Shown here: in pieces, positions 1-5,132 of the stretch | How positions within the stretch are numbered: the stretch's first letter is position 1 | Layout: each line of letters begins with the position of its first letter | Assembly (NCBI GenBank): GCA_021791615.1 | Contig: JAJYWG010000544.1 | Location: 1-5,613 of the forward strand | DNA length: 5,613 nt | Reading direction: 5' to 3' | Source of the DNA: Actinomycetes bacterium | GTDB lineage: Bacteria > Actinomycetota > Acidimicrobiia > Acidimicrobiales > RAAP-2 | The notes under the pieces: generated by a model | Told to the model about the DNA's origin: nothing | Databases searched by the model: none | Seen by the model: only the letters and a program-made list of their open reading frames with translations | Position numbers and translations under genes: made by a program

Positions 1-1
1 T

Positions 2-166
2 GTTTCGTGTCTGAGAGGGACTCGCGACAACCCGTACTACGAAGTTGGCACCACCGATCTGTGGCTACCAGCCGGTGGACCGGGGAGAATGGCTCAGCGA
101 GCTATCTGTTACCGCCGGTCAGCGAACGGTGAGAGCTACGAACTGCGGCGTCACGTTGAGGTGTAG
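2..166 (+). CDS. possible 3' end of a gene entering from the left
   Basis: An open frame without a start runs from the left edge of the window to a TAG at 164-166, giving about 54 residues that end in ...SYELRRHVEV. The composition is protein-like (mixed charged and aromatic residues), but third-position GC is only moderate and no family is recognised. A second frame from base 1 stays open for about 43 codons, so openness alone is weak evidence. If real, this is the C-terminus of a gene whose body lies outside the window. Confidence 0.2.
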   Translation, partial: VSCLRGTRDNPYYEVGTTDLWLPAGGPGRMAQRAICYRRSANGESYELRRHVEV

Positions 167-257
167 CCAGAGGCCAAGCTTGTTCGTCAACGATAACGAT
201 GCCGGCCCCTCGCTCTGGGGGCGCTCCGAACGGGCGCCGGGGTGGCAGAACGGTGGG

Positions 258-455
258 TTGATCACCGGTGAGGAGCTGTTGGAGGAGCGCCGCAGGCGGC
301 GCCGGGCGGGCGGTCCGCGACTTACTGACGGGGACCGGGAGCTACTGCGCCGCCTGACCACCGGAGACCTTTAAGGCGAGTTCAAGGCTGCCCTCGACGC
401 AGTGAGCGCGGCTGATCCGCTGCTCGGCGGCGGAGAGCCTGATCCCGAGGACTGA
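258..455 (+). pseudogene. antitoxin-like small gene interrupted by an in-frame TAA
   Basis: From a TTG at 258 the frame reads a short acidic stretch, a run of Arg (EERRRRRRAGG) and LTDGDRELLRRLTTGDL, then meets TAA at 372-374. The same frame then continues with GEFKAALDAVSAADPLLGG and ends at TGA 453-455. Charged helices of this kind, just upstream of a second small ORF, are typical of antitoxins of type II toxin-antitoxin pairs. The product continues sensibly past the TAA, which could be a single-base change from GAA, AAA or CAA, so I read it as a nonsense mutation. The start is uncertain: the frame is open back to a TTG at 45, but that N-terminal extension is not protein-like. Alternatively it is a real 38-residue protein. 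The family is not identified. Confidence 0.33.
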
Positions 456-473
456 CCCAGCCGAGGCCGACAG

Positions 474-713
474 GTGATAGTCGTTGACGAATACCTGGCA
501 GTACGGGTGTTCGGCGGAGACTGGCCCACCGGGCTTCCCAACGACGAACTCGCCTTGCCTGCCAGCCGGCATTGGCGGCTTCTCCAGGCGCTCCACTGCT
601 CCCGAGGAGGCCAGTTGTGGTTCGGGATCGCTGCCAACGTCGGCCGGGTGGTCGAACGGGCGGCCGGGGAGCTGGGTCTCGCCGTCAGGGCAACGTACGA
701 GTCCTCGCCCTGA
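474..713 (+). CDS. small hypothetical protein, possible remnant of a toxin partner
   Basis: This is a 79-residue ORF with a GTG start, a GAGG ribosome binding site at 463-466 (7-nt spacing) and a TGA at 711-713. It begins MIVVDEYLAVRV, a short hydrophobic strand with an acidic pair, as in the first strand of nuclease-type toxins. It continues with a Trp/Pro-rich segment ending RHWRLLQALH, then jumps to GGQLWFG and a final amphipathic helix plus strand (GELGLAVRATYE). At 79 residues it is short for a PIN-like toxin (usually about 125-155). The abrupt join near residues 40-47 suggests that the catalytic middle has been lost. It lies 18 nt after the broken antitoxin-like frame, the usual spacing of a toxin-antitoxin operon. 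The toxin assignment is inference, and an independent small protein is possible. Confidence 0.45.
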   Translation: MIVVDEYLAVRVFGGDWPTGLPNDELALPASRHWRLLQALHCSRGGQLWFGIAANVGRVVERAAGELGLAVRATYESSP

Positions 714-714
714 G

Positions 715-852
715 CGGACCGGATCGCCAGGTCGACGTTGGAGTGATCCGTAGCTGCCGGCGGTCGGTGACCACCCGATAGGTCGATGGGGGCCGTGCTG
801 GGACTGCCTGGTCCTACGGCCAGAACCTGATAACCCCCTGCCCTCCGGTCCG
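715..852 (+). repeat. 9-bp inverted repeat enclosing a bulged hairpin
   Basis: The arms CGGACCGGA (715-723) and TCCGGTCCG (844-852) are perfectly complementary and bracket 120 nt of non-coding DNA. Inside, 791-821 can form a long hairpin: GGCCGT (791-796) pairs with ACGGCC (816-821). After a GCT bulge, GGGAC (800-804) pairs with GTCCT (811-815, one G-U), leaving a 6-nt loop. Flanking GGGG (787-790) and CCCC (834-837) runs could extend it. No U-tract follows. Whether it is a leader RNA, a weak terminator for the upstream cassette, or chance in GC-rich DNA cannot be decided. The rest of 714-904 shows no credible gene and no clear promoter. Confidence 0.3.
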
Positions 853-905
853 TGGATTCGGGCGCGGTGAGGACAACCACAGGGGTAGCCGGGGGGCGGC
901 ACTCA

Positions 906-911
906 AAGGAG
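906..911 (+). promoter_or_regulatory. Shine-Dalgarno site of the 918 gene
   Basis: AAGGAG lies 6 nt upstream of the ATG at 918. It is the strongest ribosome binding site in the left half of the window. It fixes the start and rules out the upstream in-frame GTG at 852. Confidence 0.7.
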
Positions 912-917
912 AACAAA

Positions 918-1198
918 ATGGATAGCTTTACCTGGACCGCGCCGATAGCGCGTCGGATGGCGGACGGCATCTTCCACCTGAGGCACTCGGGCATCACCAC
1001 GCTCGCCCGCTCAGTCAAGGACATCGCAGACAACAAATTCGAAGTGCTCCTCGGCTGGGCCGGTCCTGCATCGAGATGCTCGACGAAACGGACGTGGTCT
1101 TACGCGGCCTGCTACGGGCTTCCGCTGTCGACGCCGCCCAGCCGTGCGACCGGCTCGTGGTCCACTGCCTGGAGCTGTACCTGACGACCGTTGAGTAA
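918..1198 (+). pseudogene. small hypothetical gene broken by a frameshift near 1056-1067
   Basis: After a strong ribosome binding site, the ATG at 918 opens a frame (MDSFTWTAPIARRMADGIF and onward to FEVLLGWAG, about 48 residues) with clearly GC-rich third positions. From about 1060 that frame turns into unlikely protein (Cys/Ser/Thr/Trp-rich, ending at TGA 1182-1184). Meanwhile the frame shifted by -1 reads SCIEMLDETDVVLRGLLRAS and then DRLVVHCLELYLTTVE, ending at TAA 1196-1198, with good coding character. The simplest reading is a gene of about 93 codons with a 1-nt deletion (or a larger 3n+1 deletion) near 1056-1067. No slippery heptamer is visible there, so programmed frameshifting is not supported. 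The C-terminal part looks like two amphipathic helices. The family is not recognised. Sequencing error is an alternative. Confidence 0.5.
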
Positions 1199-1208
1199 AT
1201 CCGCTGGC

Positions 1209-1230
1209 GGTCCGTTCAGAGGTCCGGACC
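1209..1230 (+). terminator. possible hairpin after the 918 gene
   Basis: GGTCCG (1209-1214) can pair with CGGACC (1225-1230) across a 10-nt loop, and the second half is itself the palindrome GGTCCGGACC (1221-1230). It begins 11 nt after the TAA at 1196-1198, between two convergent genes, a sensible place for termination. There is no T-tract, which is common in high-GC actinobacteria but keeps the call weak. The remaining bases to 1297 show nothing further. Confidence 0.3.
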
Positions 1231-1297
1231 GAATCCGGTGCGTTGGTTCCGCTCCGATCCTGTCGTGGTCGCCGTCCGTTCTGTGACGAGCCGATTC

Positions 1298-1765
1298 CTA
1301 CACCGTCAGGGCCGGGTCACGAAAGTCGAAGATTTCTAGCGTCAGACCGTGGGCCTCGAGGGTTGACCAATGTTGGTCTCCGGTGAGCACGGGGAGGTCG
1401 TGCTGTAGAGCGTGGGCCAGGCAGCACATGTCCCCCAGTGACAGCGACTTCACACGCTGCGCACCACGTCTCTCCTGCTCCGCTCGGCTGAGGGCATCGA
1501 TCCGCTTGAGATCTGCGAAGTGCATCGCCGCTGTCAGCTCGAATGGTGCAACCGTGACACCCTGGGCGCCGAACATCCCTGCGACCTGCTGTGGTGGCCG
1601 CCGGGCGCGCTCCGCCAGCTTGTACATGACTTCTCCGAGGTTGACCGCTGTCACTTTTGTGCGCGATAGCGCTGAGATGAACCGGGACGCTTGAGCGTTG
1701 GACTGAGCGACGGCGAGAAGATAGGACGCGTCAGCGAGCAGCGCTCCTTGCGGTAAGACCCCCAT
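1298..1765 (-). CDS. vapC: PIN-domain ribonuclease toxin (VapC-like)
   Basis: This 155-residue PIN-domain protein is the expected toxin of a type II toxin-antitoxin pair. Such toxins are Mg2+-dependent endoribonucleases that cut RNA and arrest translation unless bound by the antitoxin. All four acidic positions of the PIN active site are present: Asp12 in LLADAS, Glu45 in VNLGEVMYKL, Asp112 in SLSLGDMCCLAHA, and Asp130 in VLTGDQHW. Length is normal for the family and no disruption is seen. The ATG at 1765 follows the antitoxin TGA by 4 nt and has no ribosome binding site of its own, so translation is probably coupled to the antitoxin. The gene ends at TAG (1298-1300), convergent with the broken 918 gene. 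The RNA target cannot be inferred. Confidence 0.87.
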   Translation of the reverse strand: MGVLPQGALLADASYLLAVAQSNAQASRFISALSRTKVTAVNLGEVMYKLAERARRPPQQVAGMFGAQGVTVAPFELTAAMHFADLKRIDALSRAEQERRGAQRVKSLSLGDMCCLAHALQHDLPVLTGDQHWSTLEAHGLTLEIFDFRDPALTV

Positions 1766-1769
1766 CCGG

Positions 1770-2051
1770 TCAGTCGGAAAGCGCTTCGGCTGCCCGGTCG
1801 GCGATCAGCTCGTCGGCGAGGTCACCGGTGTACCCGGTCTCCTCGAGTTCTCGGGCGACCTCAGCCTGGAATGCAGCAAGCAGCACCAACGGGTCCTCCA
1901 GAACAACACGTCCCGGACCCTCGACATGGGCAACGACCTCATGACTCGGGTCAATGCCCGCATCCTCGAGGAGGGAGGAAGGGAAGGTGGGGCGACGCTT
2001 GGCGTCGAAGCGCAGCCGGTACCCCGTCGCGAAGCTCGCACGGTCTGACAC
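1770..2051 (-). CDS. vapB: AbrB/SpoVT-type antitoxin (VapB-like)
   Basis: This 93-residue protein is encoded just upstream of the PIN toxin. Residues about 10-52 have the swapped-hairpin (AbrB/MazE/SpoVT) DNA-binding pattern: YRLRFDAKRRPTFPSSLLED, then AGIDPSHEVVAHVEG and a closing strand VVLEDP. Residues about 55-93 form an acidic, helical tail (FQAEVARELEE...LADELIADRAAEAL), as expected of the part that wraps and blocks the toxin. I chose the GTG at 2051 because the domain starts soon after it and a -10-like hexamer lies 7 nt upstream. The frame stays open back to 2159, but those extra 36 residues are not family-like and overlap the presumed promoter. The protein probably also represses its own operon. 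The domain call is confident, the exact start less so. Confidence 0.78.
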   Translation of the reverse strand: MSDRASFATGYRLRFDAKRRPTFPSSLLEDAGIDPSHEVVAHVEGPGRVVLEDPLVLLAAFQAEVARELEETGYTGDLADELIADRAAEALSD

Positions 2052-2058
2052 GTCTGCT

Positions 2059-2064
2059 ACTGTA
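2059..2064 (-). promoter_or_regulatory. -10 element of the toxin-antitoxin operon, leaderless start
   Basis: On the - strand TACAGT (2064 to 2059) fits the TANNNT actinobacterial -10 pattern and ends 7 nt before the GTG at 2051. There is no Shine-Dalgarno sequence in between. This spacing is what is expected when transcription starts at the first base of the start codon, giving a leaderless mRNA. No good -35 is visible at 17-19 nt, which suggests a weak or regulated promoter. Confidence 0.42.
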
Positions 2065-2074
2065 CCCGACCGCC

Positions 2075-2120
2075 GTGGGAGGATCGAGGATTCTCCCACC
2101 ACGTCGTAGCTTCCCACCAC
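2075..2120 (-). promoter_or_regulatory. possible operator repeats upstream of the antitoxin
   Basis: GTGGGAG (2075-2081) and CTCCCAC (2093-2099) form a perfect 7-bp inverted repeat with an 11-nt spacer, lying where the -35 region of the antitoxin promoter would be. TCCCACCAC occurs at 2094-2102 and again at 2112-2120, a direct repeat at 18-bp spacing. Type II antitoxins normally repress their operon by binding such repeats, so this is the best operator candidate. The function is inferred. Confidence 0.38.
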
Positions 2121-2438
2121 TGCTTCCATGTAGGAGCGGGACCTGCCACCGGCCGCCAAGGGCGGTCAGCACTCCTAGGCAAAGCCCGCCGAACGCCGTT
2201 CCCGAAGTAGCGCTCGAGATCAAAAGTCTTCGACGGAGTCGATGTCCGTTTGTTGTTGGCGTTTTGGTGAGCGGGTGGGGTGTCGGGGCGCGCGTCAACC
2301 GGGTGGGAGGGGCAGTCAAGGCCGGCCCGGCCAGAGGGGGAGCATTGACGGCCCCGGTGGTTCAGTTGTCGCCAGCCACCCTGGCATTAGACCGCTCCTC
2401 GGGCGGTCCTGGTTTGTTGGGCACGGCGGACCTCACCG

Positions 2439-2575
2439 TTGCTCAACATCTTGAGAGAGGCGACCGAGATGCTCGGCTACCGGTCATTCCTTCGCGATGT
2501 GTTCGCATGGAGTGTTCCGGCCGCACTCAGAACGGGCTCCCTCAAAATGGACGGCCACGCCACAAGGGGGGCCAC
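2439..2575 (+). pseudogene. left part of an open frame split by the IS21 insertion
   Basis: A frame beginning at TTG 2439 reads MLNILREATEMLGYRSFLRD and then an aromatic/hydrophobic segment, and it reaches the insertion point at 2575. When the element and one copy of its target duplication are removed, the same frame continues at 5042 to TAG 5130-5132, for 75 codons in total. No ribosome binding site, family or strong codon bias supports it, so it may be a chance open frame in GC-rich DNA. Confidence 0.2.
2571..2575 (+). repeat. target-site duplication, left copy (GCCAC)
   Basis: GCCAC directly abuts the TGTC terminus of the IS21 element and is repeated exactly at 5037-5041 beyond the other end. 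Five bp is within the usual IS21-family range, and a perfect copy suggests a fairly recent insertion. Confidence 0.8.
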
Positions 2576-2612
2576 TGTCCATGGCCATGGAAAAATCCTC
2601 GCGTGTGGCCAG
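2576..2612 (+). repeat. left terminal inverted repeat of the IS21 element
   Basis: Thirty-seven bases align without gaps to the reverse complement of 5000-5036, with 25 of 37 identical. The identities fall in blocks: TGTC at the tip, GGCCA at 8-12 bases in, TCCTCGC at 21-27, and GTGGCCAG at 30-37. The unmatched spacer between blocks has the same length at both ends, which indicates protein-binding modules rather than simple hairpin pairing. Confidence 0.8.
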
Positions 2613-2657
2613 TTGGATGTCCTCGCGTGTGGCCAGCTAGAAGTCCTCGCCCCTTTG
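2583..2657 (+). repeat. three 24-bp-phased IstA-site-like repeats, left end
   Basis: TCCTCGCGTGTGGCCAG occurs perfectly at 2596-2612 and 2620-2636. A third, diverged unit starts with TCCTCGC at 2644. GGCCA cores lie at 2583, 2607 and 2631. Every step is exactly 24 bp, a little over two helical turns, so the sites would present on nearly the same DNA face. IS21-family ends are known to carry multiple repeats, presumed transposase sites. No clear promoter for istA was found between these repeats and the istA start. Confidence 0.75.
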
Positions 2658-2723
2658 TGAAATCCACCATCTGGATCCCCCGGGCGCACACGGTGTGTGT
2701 GTCTAGGCCGCACCGATGCACCC

Positions 2724-2728
2724 GGAGG
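2724..2728 (+). promoter_or_regulatory. istA: Shine-Dalgarno site deciding the TTG start of istA
   Basis: GGAGG lies 9 nt before the TTG at 2738. The alternative ATG at 2759 has only a weaker purine run (GAGAGGGA, 2747-2754), so TTG is preferred. Confidence 0.62.
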
Positions 2729-2737
2729 ACCACACCA

Positions 2738-4198
2738 TTGAAGTCAGAGAGGGAACGTATGGAGATGATCGCCGCCTTTAGCGAGGTGGGGACTTATAGG
2801 GGCGCGGCCGCGATGTGTGGCTGCGACCCCAAGACGATCAAGCGGGCGTTGTCCCGCGTGGAGGAGCCAGCGCCGGCGCGGAAGGCTCGGGCCCGTAACT
2901 ACGACGCCGTGCGTGATGTGGTGGCCAAGCGGGTGAGCTCGACGAAGGGGCGGATTTCGGCCAAGCGGCTGCTGGCCGAGGCCCGGGCGGCCGGCTATGG
3001 CGGGTCGGCCCGGAACTTCCGCCGGCTGGTGGCTCAAGCGAAGGCGGACTGGCGCCGCCAGAATCACCGGGGTCGCCGTCCGGCGATCTGGTCGCCGGGT
3101 GAGACGCTGGTGATCGACTGGGGTCAAGAGGGACCGTTGCACGTGTTCTGCGCGGTGTTGGCGTGGAGCCGGTTCCGGTTCGTGCGCTTCGCCGCGGACG
3201 AGCGGGCCGAGACGACCTTGCGGCTGCTGGCCGAGTGCTTCGAGGTCCTGGGCGGGGTGCCCAAGGTGGTGCTGGCCGACCGGATGGGCTGCTTGAAGGG
3301 CGGCGTGGTGGCCGACGTGGTCGTGCCCACTCCCGTCTATGTGCGCTTCGCCGGCCATTACCGGTTCCGCCCGGACTTCTGCGCCGGGGCGGATCCCGAG
3401 TCGAAGGGGATCGTGGAGAACCTGGTCGGATACGCCAAGTCCGACCTGATCGTGCCCATCTCTCCCGACGTGGAGCGTCTTGAGGTGGCCAACGCGGCCG
3501 CCCGCGGCTGGTGCGGGGAGGTGAATGGCCGGCTTCACTCGGAGATCTGCGCTGTCCCGGCCGGCCGACTCGACCAGGAGCGGCCGCTGCTAGGCCCGCT
3601 GCCGTCGCTTCGTCCCCGCATCGGCCGGGTGACCATGCGCAAGGTGGACAAGTTGTCCACGGTGCGGATCGGATCGGCCCGCTACTCGGTCCCGGTCCGC
3701 CTGATCGGCCACCACGTCGAGGTGCAAGCGGCCGACGGGCAAGTCCGGATCCTCGACGCGGATGAGATCGTGGCCGTCCACCCGCTGGTCGCGCCGGGCC
3801 AGACGTCGATCTCAGATGAGCACTACCCCAAGGCCCGGCCGGAGCGGCCCCGCCGGGCGCCCCGGCCGGCCACTGCGGCGGAGAAGGCGTTCCTGGCACT
3901 CGGCCCCGTCGCCGAGGTCTTCTTGAAGGGCGCCGCAGCGGCCGGGGTGACCAAGCTCGGCGCCGAGCTGGCCGAGCTCGCCGGCCTGCAGGCCGCGCAC
4001 GGCACCGACGTGCTCGTCGCCGCCCTGGAGCGCGCCGTGGCGTTCGGCCGGTGGCGCGCCAACGACGTGCGGTCGATCCTGGCCGCCGGCACCGGCACCC
4101 CGACAGTGACCGGACCCGGCCAGGCTCTGGTGATCCCACTGCCGATCGTGCCGACCCGGCCACTGTCGGCCTACGCCATCGACGAGGTGCTGTCGTGA
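2738..4198 (+). CDS. istA: IstA, IS21-family DDE transposase
   Basis: This 486-residue transposase cuts and joins the element ends. Residues about 8-40 form an N-terminal helix-turn-helix (...YRGAAAMCGCDPKTIKRAL) that should bind the terminal repeats, followed by a basic linker. The RNase H-like rve core spans about 120-240. Likely catalytic acids are Asp127 (LVIDWGQEG), Asp181 (VVLADRMGCLKGG) and Glu227 (SKGIVENLVGYAKSDL). Residues about 305-350 (STVRIGSARYSVPVRL...) look like the small beta-barrel that follows the core in IS21/Mu-type enzymes, and the C-terminus is Ala/Pro/Arg-rich. The TTG start is chosen for its GGAGG site; the frame is open far upstream, but that part is outside the element. 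The ATG at 2759 would remove 7 residues and trim the HTH. The gene overlaps istB by 4 nt (GTGA). Confidence 0.93.
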   Translation: MKSERERMEMIAAFSEVGTYRGAAAMCGCDPKTIKRALSRVEEPAPARKARARNYDAVRDVVAKRVSSTKGRISAKRLLAEARAAGYGGSARNFRRLVAQAKADWRRQNHRGRRPAIWSPGETLVIDWGQEGPLHVFCAVLAWSRFRFVRFAADERAETTLRLLAECFEVLGGVPKVVLADRMGCLKGGVVADVVVPTPVYVRFAGHYRFRPDFCAGADPESKGIVENLVGYAKSDLIVPISPDVERLEVANAAARGWCGEVNGRLHSEICAVPAGRLDQERPLLGPLPSLRPRIGRVTMRKVDKLSTVRIGSARYSVPVRLIGHHVEVQAADGQVRILDADEIVAVHPLVAPGQTSISDEHYPKARPERPRRAPRPATAAEKAFLALGPVAEVFLKGAAAAGVTKLGAELAELAGLQAAHGTDVLVAALERAVAFGRWRANDVRSILAAGTGTPTVTGPGQALVIPLPIVPTRPLSAYAIDEVLS

Positions 4199-4974
4199 CC
4201 GCCCCCACACCGGCCCTGGCCCCGGACCTGGCCGCCGGGCTGCGCCGGCTCAAGCTGTCCGCCATGCGCTCCCTCGCCCCCGAATTGCTCGTCACCGCCA
4301 AAACGCAACGGTGGGCGCCCGAAGAGCTCCTGCGCACCCTCATCGAAGCCGAGATCGCCAGCCGAGACGCATCCAACGCCCGAAACCGGCTACGCGCCGC
4401 TAACTTCCCGGTCCGAAAGACCCTCGACGAGTTCGACCTGTCCGTCTCGCAGGTCCCTCAAGCCACCTTCGACTACCTGGCCTCGCTCGAGTGGATCCGG
4501 GCCGCCGAGTGCCCGGTGCTGGTCGGCCCCGCCGGGACCGGCAAAAGCCATCTGCTCATCGCGCTCGGCCACGCAGCGGTCGACGCCGGCTACCGGGTCC
4601 GCTACTTCACCGCCAGCGAACTGGTCGAGACCCTCTACCGGGGCCTGGCCGACAACAGCGTCGGCAAAACCATCGAAACCATCCTGCGCGCCGAGTACAT
4701 CATCTGCGACGAACTCGGATTCGCCCCCCTCGACGACACCGGCGCCCAGCTGCTGTTCCGCTTCGTCGCCGCCGCCTACGAACGCCGATCCCTCGGCGTC
4801 GCCAGCCACTGGCCCTTCGACCAATGGGGACGATTCCTCCCCGAACACACCACCGCCGCATCACTCATCGACCGGCTCCTACACCACGCCCACGTCATCA
4901 TCACCGACGGAGAGAGCTACCGCATGCGCGAAGCCCGCCAGAAAGGAAACCGACCCAAGACCAACAAGCCCTAA
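4195..4974 (+). CDS. istB: IstB, IS21-family helper ATPase
   Basis: This 259-residue AAA+ ATPase of the DnaA/DnaC-like branch oligomerises on target DNA and stimulates IstA. An N-terminal helical region (1-100, LRRLKLSAMRSLAPELL and onward) precedes the ATPase core: Walker A GPAGTGKS at 111-118, and Walker B YIICDELGF with Asp172-Glu173. The C-terminal IstB signature is ASHWPFDQWGRFLPEHTT (203-220), then SLIDRLLHHAHVII and GESYRMREAR. The GTG at 4195 overlaps the istA stop (GTGA), implying coupled translation. Length is typical. The segment after Walker B reads ASHW where many IstB proteins have TSN or TTN, probably an actinobacterial variant. The stop at 4972-4974 lies 8 nt before the inner right-end repeat. 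Confidence 0.93.
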   Translation: MTAPTPALAPDLAAGLRRLKLSAMRSLAPELLVTAKTQRWAPEELLRTLIEAEIASRDASNARNRLRAANFPVRKTLDEFDLSVSQVPQATFDYLASLEWIRAAECPVLVGPAGTGKSHLLIALGHAAVDAGYRVRYFTASELVETLYRGLADNSVGKTIETILRAEYIICDELGFAPLDDTGAQLLFRFVAAAYERRSLGVASHWPFDQWGRFLPEHTTAASLIDRLLHHAHVIITDGESYRMREARQKGNRPKTNKP

Positions 4975-4982
4975 ACCAACCA

Positions 4983-5016
4983 GGGGCGAGGACTTTTTCC
5001 TGGCCACCAGCGAGGA
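4983..5016 (-). repeat. two 24-bp-phased IstA-site-like repeats, right end
   Basis: Reading inwards on the - strand, one unit is TCCTCGCTGGTGGCCAG (5016 to 5000) and an inner one is TCCTCGCCCC (4992 to 4983), with starts 24 bp apart. TGGCC cores at 5025-5029 and 5001-5005 are also 24 bp apart. The first full unit begins 20 bases from the tip, as on the left. The inner unit resembles the third left unit (both TCCTCGCCCC), so the right end is one unit shorter. Confidence 0.75.
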
Positions 5017-5036
5017 CAACAAACTGGCCGTTGACA
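5000..5036 (-). repeat. right terminal inverted repeat of the IS21 element
   Basis: This is the partner of 2576-2612: 25 of 37 positions match its reverse complement in the same block pattern. The element ends in GACA at 5033-5036, followed directly by the GCCAC duplication. Confidence 0.8.
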
Positions 5037-5041
5037 GCCAC
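5037..5041 (+). repeat. target-site duplication, right copy (GCCAC)
   Basis: An exact copy of 2571-2575 immediately after the GACA terminus. Shifting the boundary by one base on each side destroys the match, which fixes the element ends. Confidence 0.8.
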
Positions 5042-5132
5042 GGCGTTCCTCGAGCTCGCGTCCTGGCTGTGTCCGAGCTTGCTTAAGCGGCCACCCGACC
5101 CAGGCAGCGGATTCGCCGTCGAAGACCGATAG
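5042..5132 (+). pseudogene. right part of the open frame split by the IS21 insertion
   Basis: This is the continuation of the frame starting at 2439. It reads AFLELASWLCPSLLKRPPDP and a few more residues to TAG (5130-5132). No family is recognised, and it overlaps the end of the IS1380 remnant on the other strand, so both cannot be original coding sequence at 5118-5132. Confidence 0.2.

Larger units (their letters stand above)
2121..2575. other. 455-nt stretch without a confident gene
   Basis: No reading frame here has convincing protein character, apart from the weak candidate starting at 2439. GC content is uneven, with a T/G-rich patch near 2245-2275. Several short hairpins can form: TCGAC-GGA-GTCGA (2230-2242), GGCCG-GCC-CGGCC (2320-2332) inside a GTCAA/TTGAC pair, and GACCGC-N7-GCGGTC (2390-2408). 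It may be remnant DNA of an older element or a structured RNA. The right edge is the IS21 insertion point. Confidence 0.3.
2576..5036 (+). mobile_element. complete IS21-family insertion sequence, 2461 bp
   Basis: The element has every expected part: a two-gene istA/istB operon with a short overlap, termini beginning TGTC and ending GACA, related terminal repeats at both ends, and a 5-bp target duplication (GCCAC). Its length is typical of the family (about 2-2.6 kb). Both genes are full length without stops, so the copy could be active. IS21 elements move by IstA cutting and joining the ends while the IstB ATPase selects and remodels target DNA; some form tandem copies with joined ends. The genes are more uniformly GC-rich at third positions than the small frames to the left, which is consistent with separate origin. 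It sits next to an older IS1380 remnant. Confidence 0.93.

Noticed and set aside
371..1036. Open frame of 221 codons on the - strand
   Set aside because: It has low-complexity Ser/Pro/Arg/Thr composition and no ribosome binding site, and it overlaps better-supported + strand genes.
1038..1068. Programmed -1 frameshift site in the 918 gene
   Set aside because: No X-XXY-YYZ slippery heptamer in the right frame and no clear downstream stimulatory structure were found. A mutation or sequencing error is simpler.
2596..2657. CRISPR-like array (regular 24-bp repeats)
   Set aside because: There are only three short units with no variable spacers of normal length, mirrored at the other end of the element. 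They are IS terminal binding repeats.
1871..2737. Upstream extension of the istA frame to an ATG at 1871
   Set aside because: It crosses the IS boundary at 2576, runs antisense through the antitoxin and its promoter, and its translation is low-complexity Arg/Pro/Gly. The GGAGG-TTG at 2738 explains the true start.
2716..2778. Short ORF starting at ATG 2716 before istA
   Set aside because: It is about 20 codons, overlaps the istA start in another frame, and its ATG precedes rather than follows the GGAGG site. No counterpart is known in IS21 elements.
2838..4376. Long open frame (512 codons) on the - strand
   Set aside because: It is antisense to istA, rich in Arg/Pro/Ser and without domain features, as expected for the mirror of a GC-rich gene.
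4491..5132. Arg-rich + strand frame overlapping istB
   Set aside because: It is a shadow of istB in another frame. Only its last 91 nt, outside the element, are considered as part of the interrupted frame.
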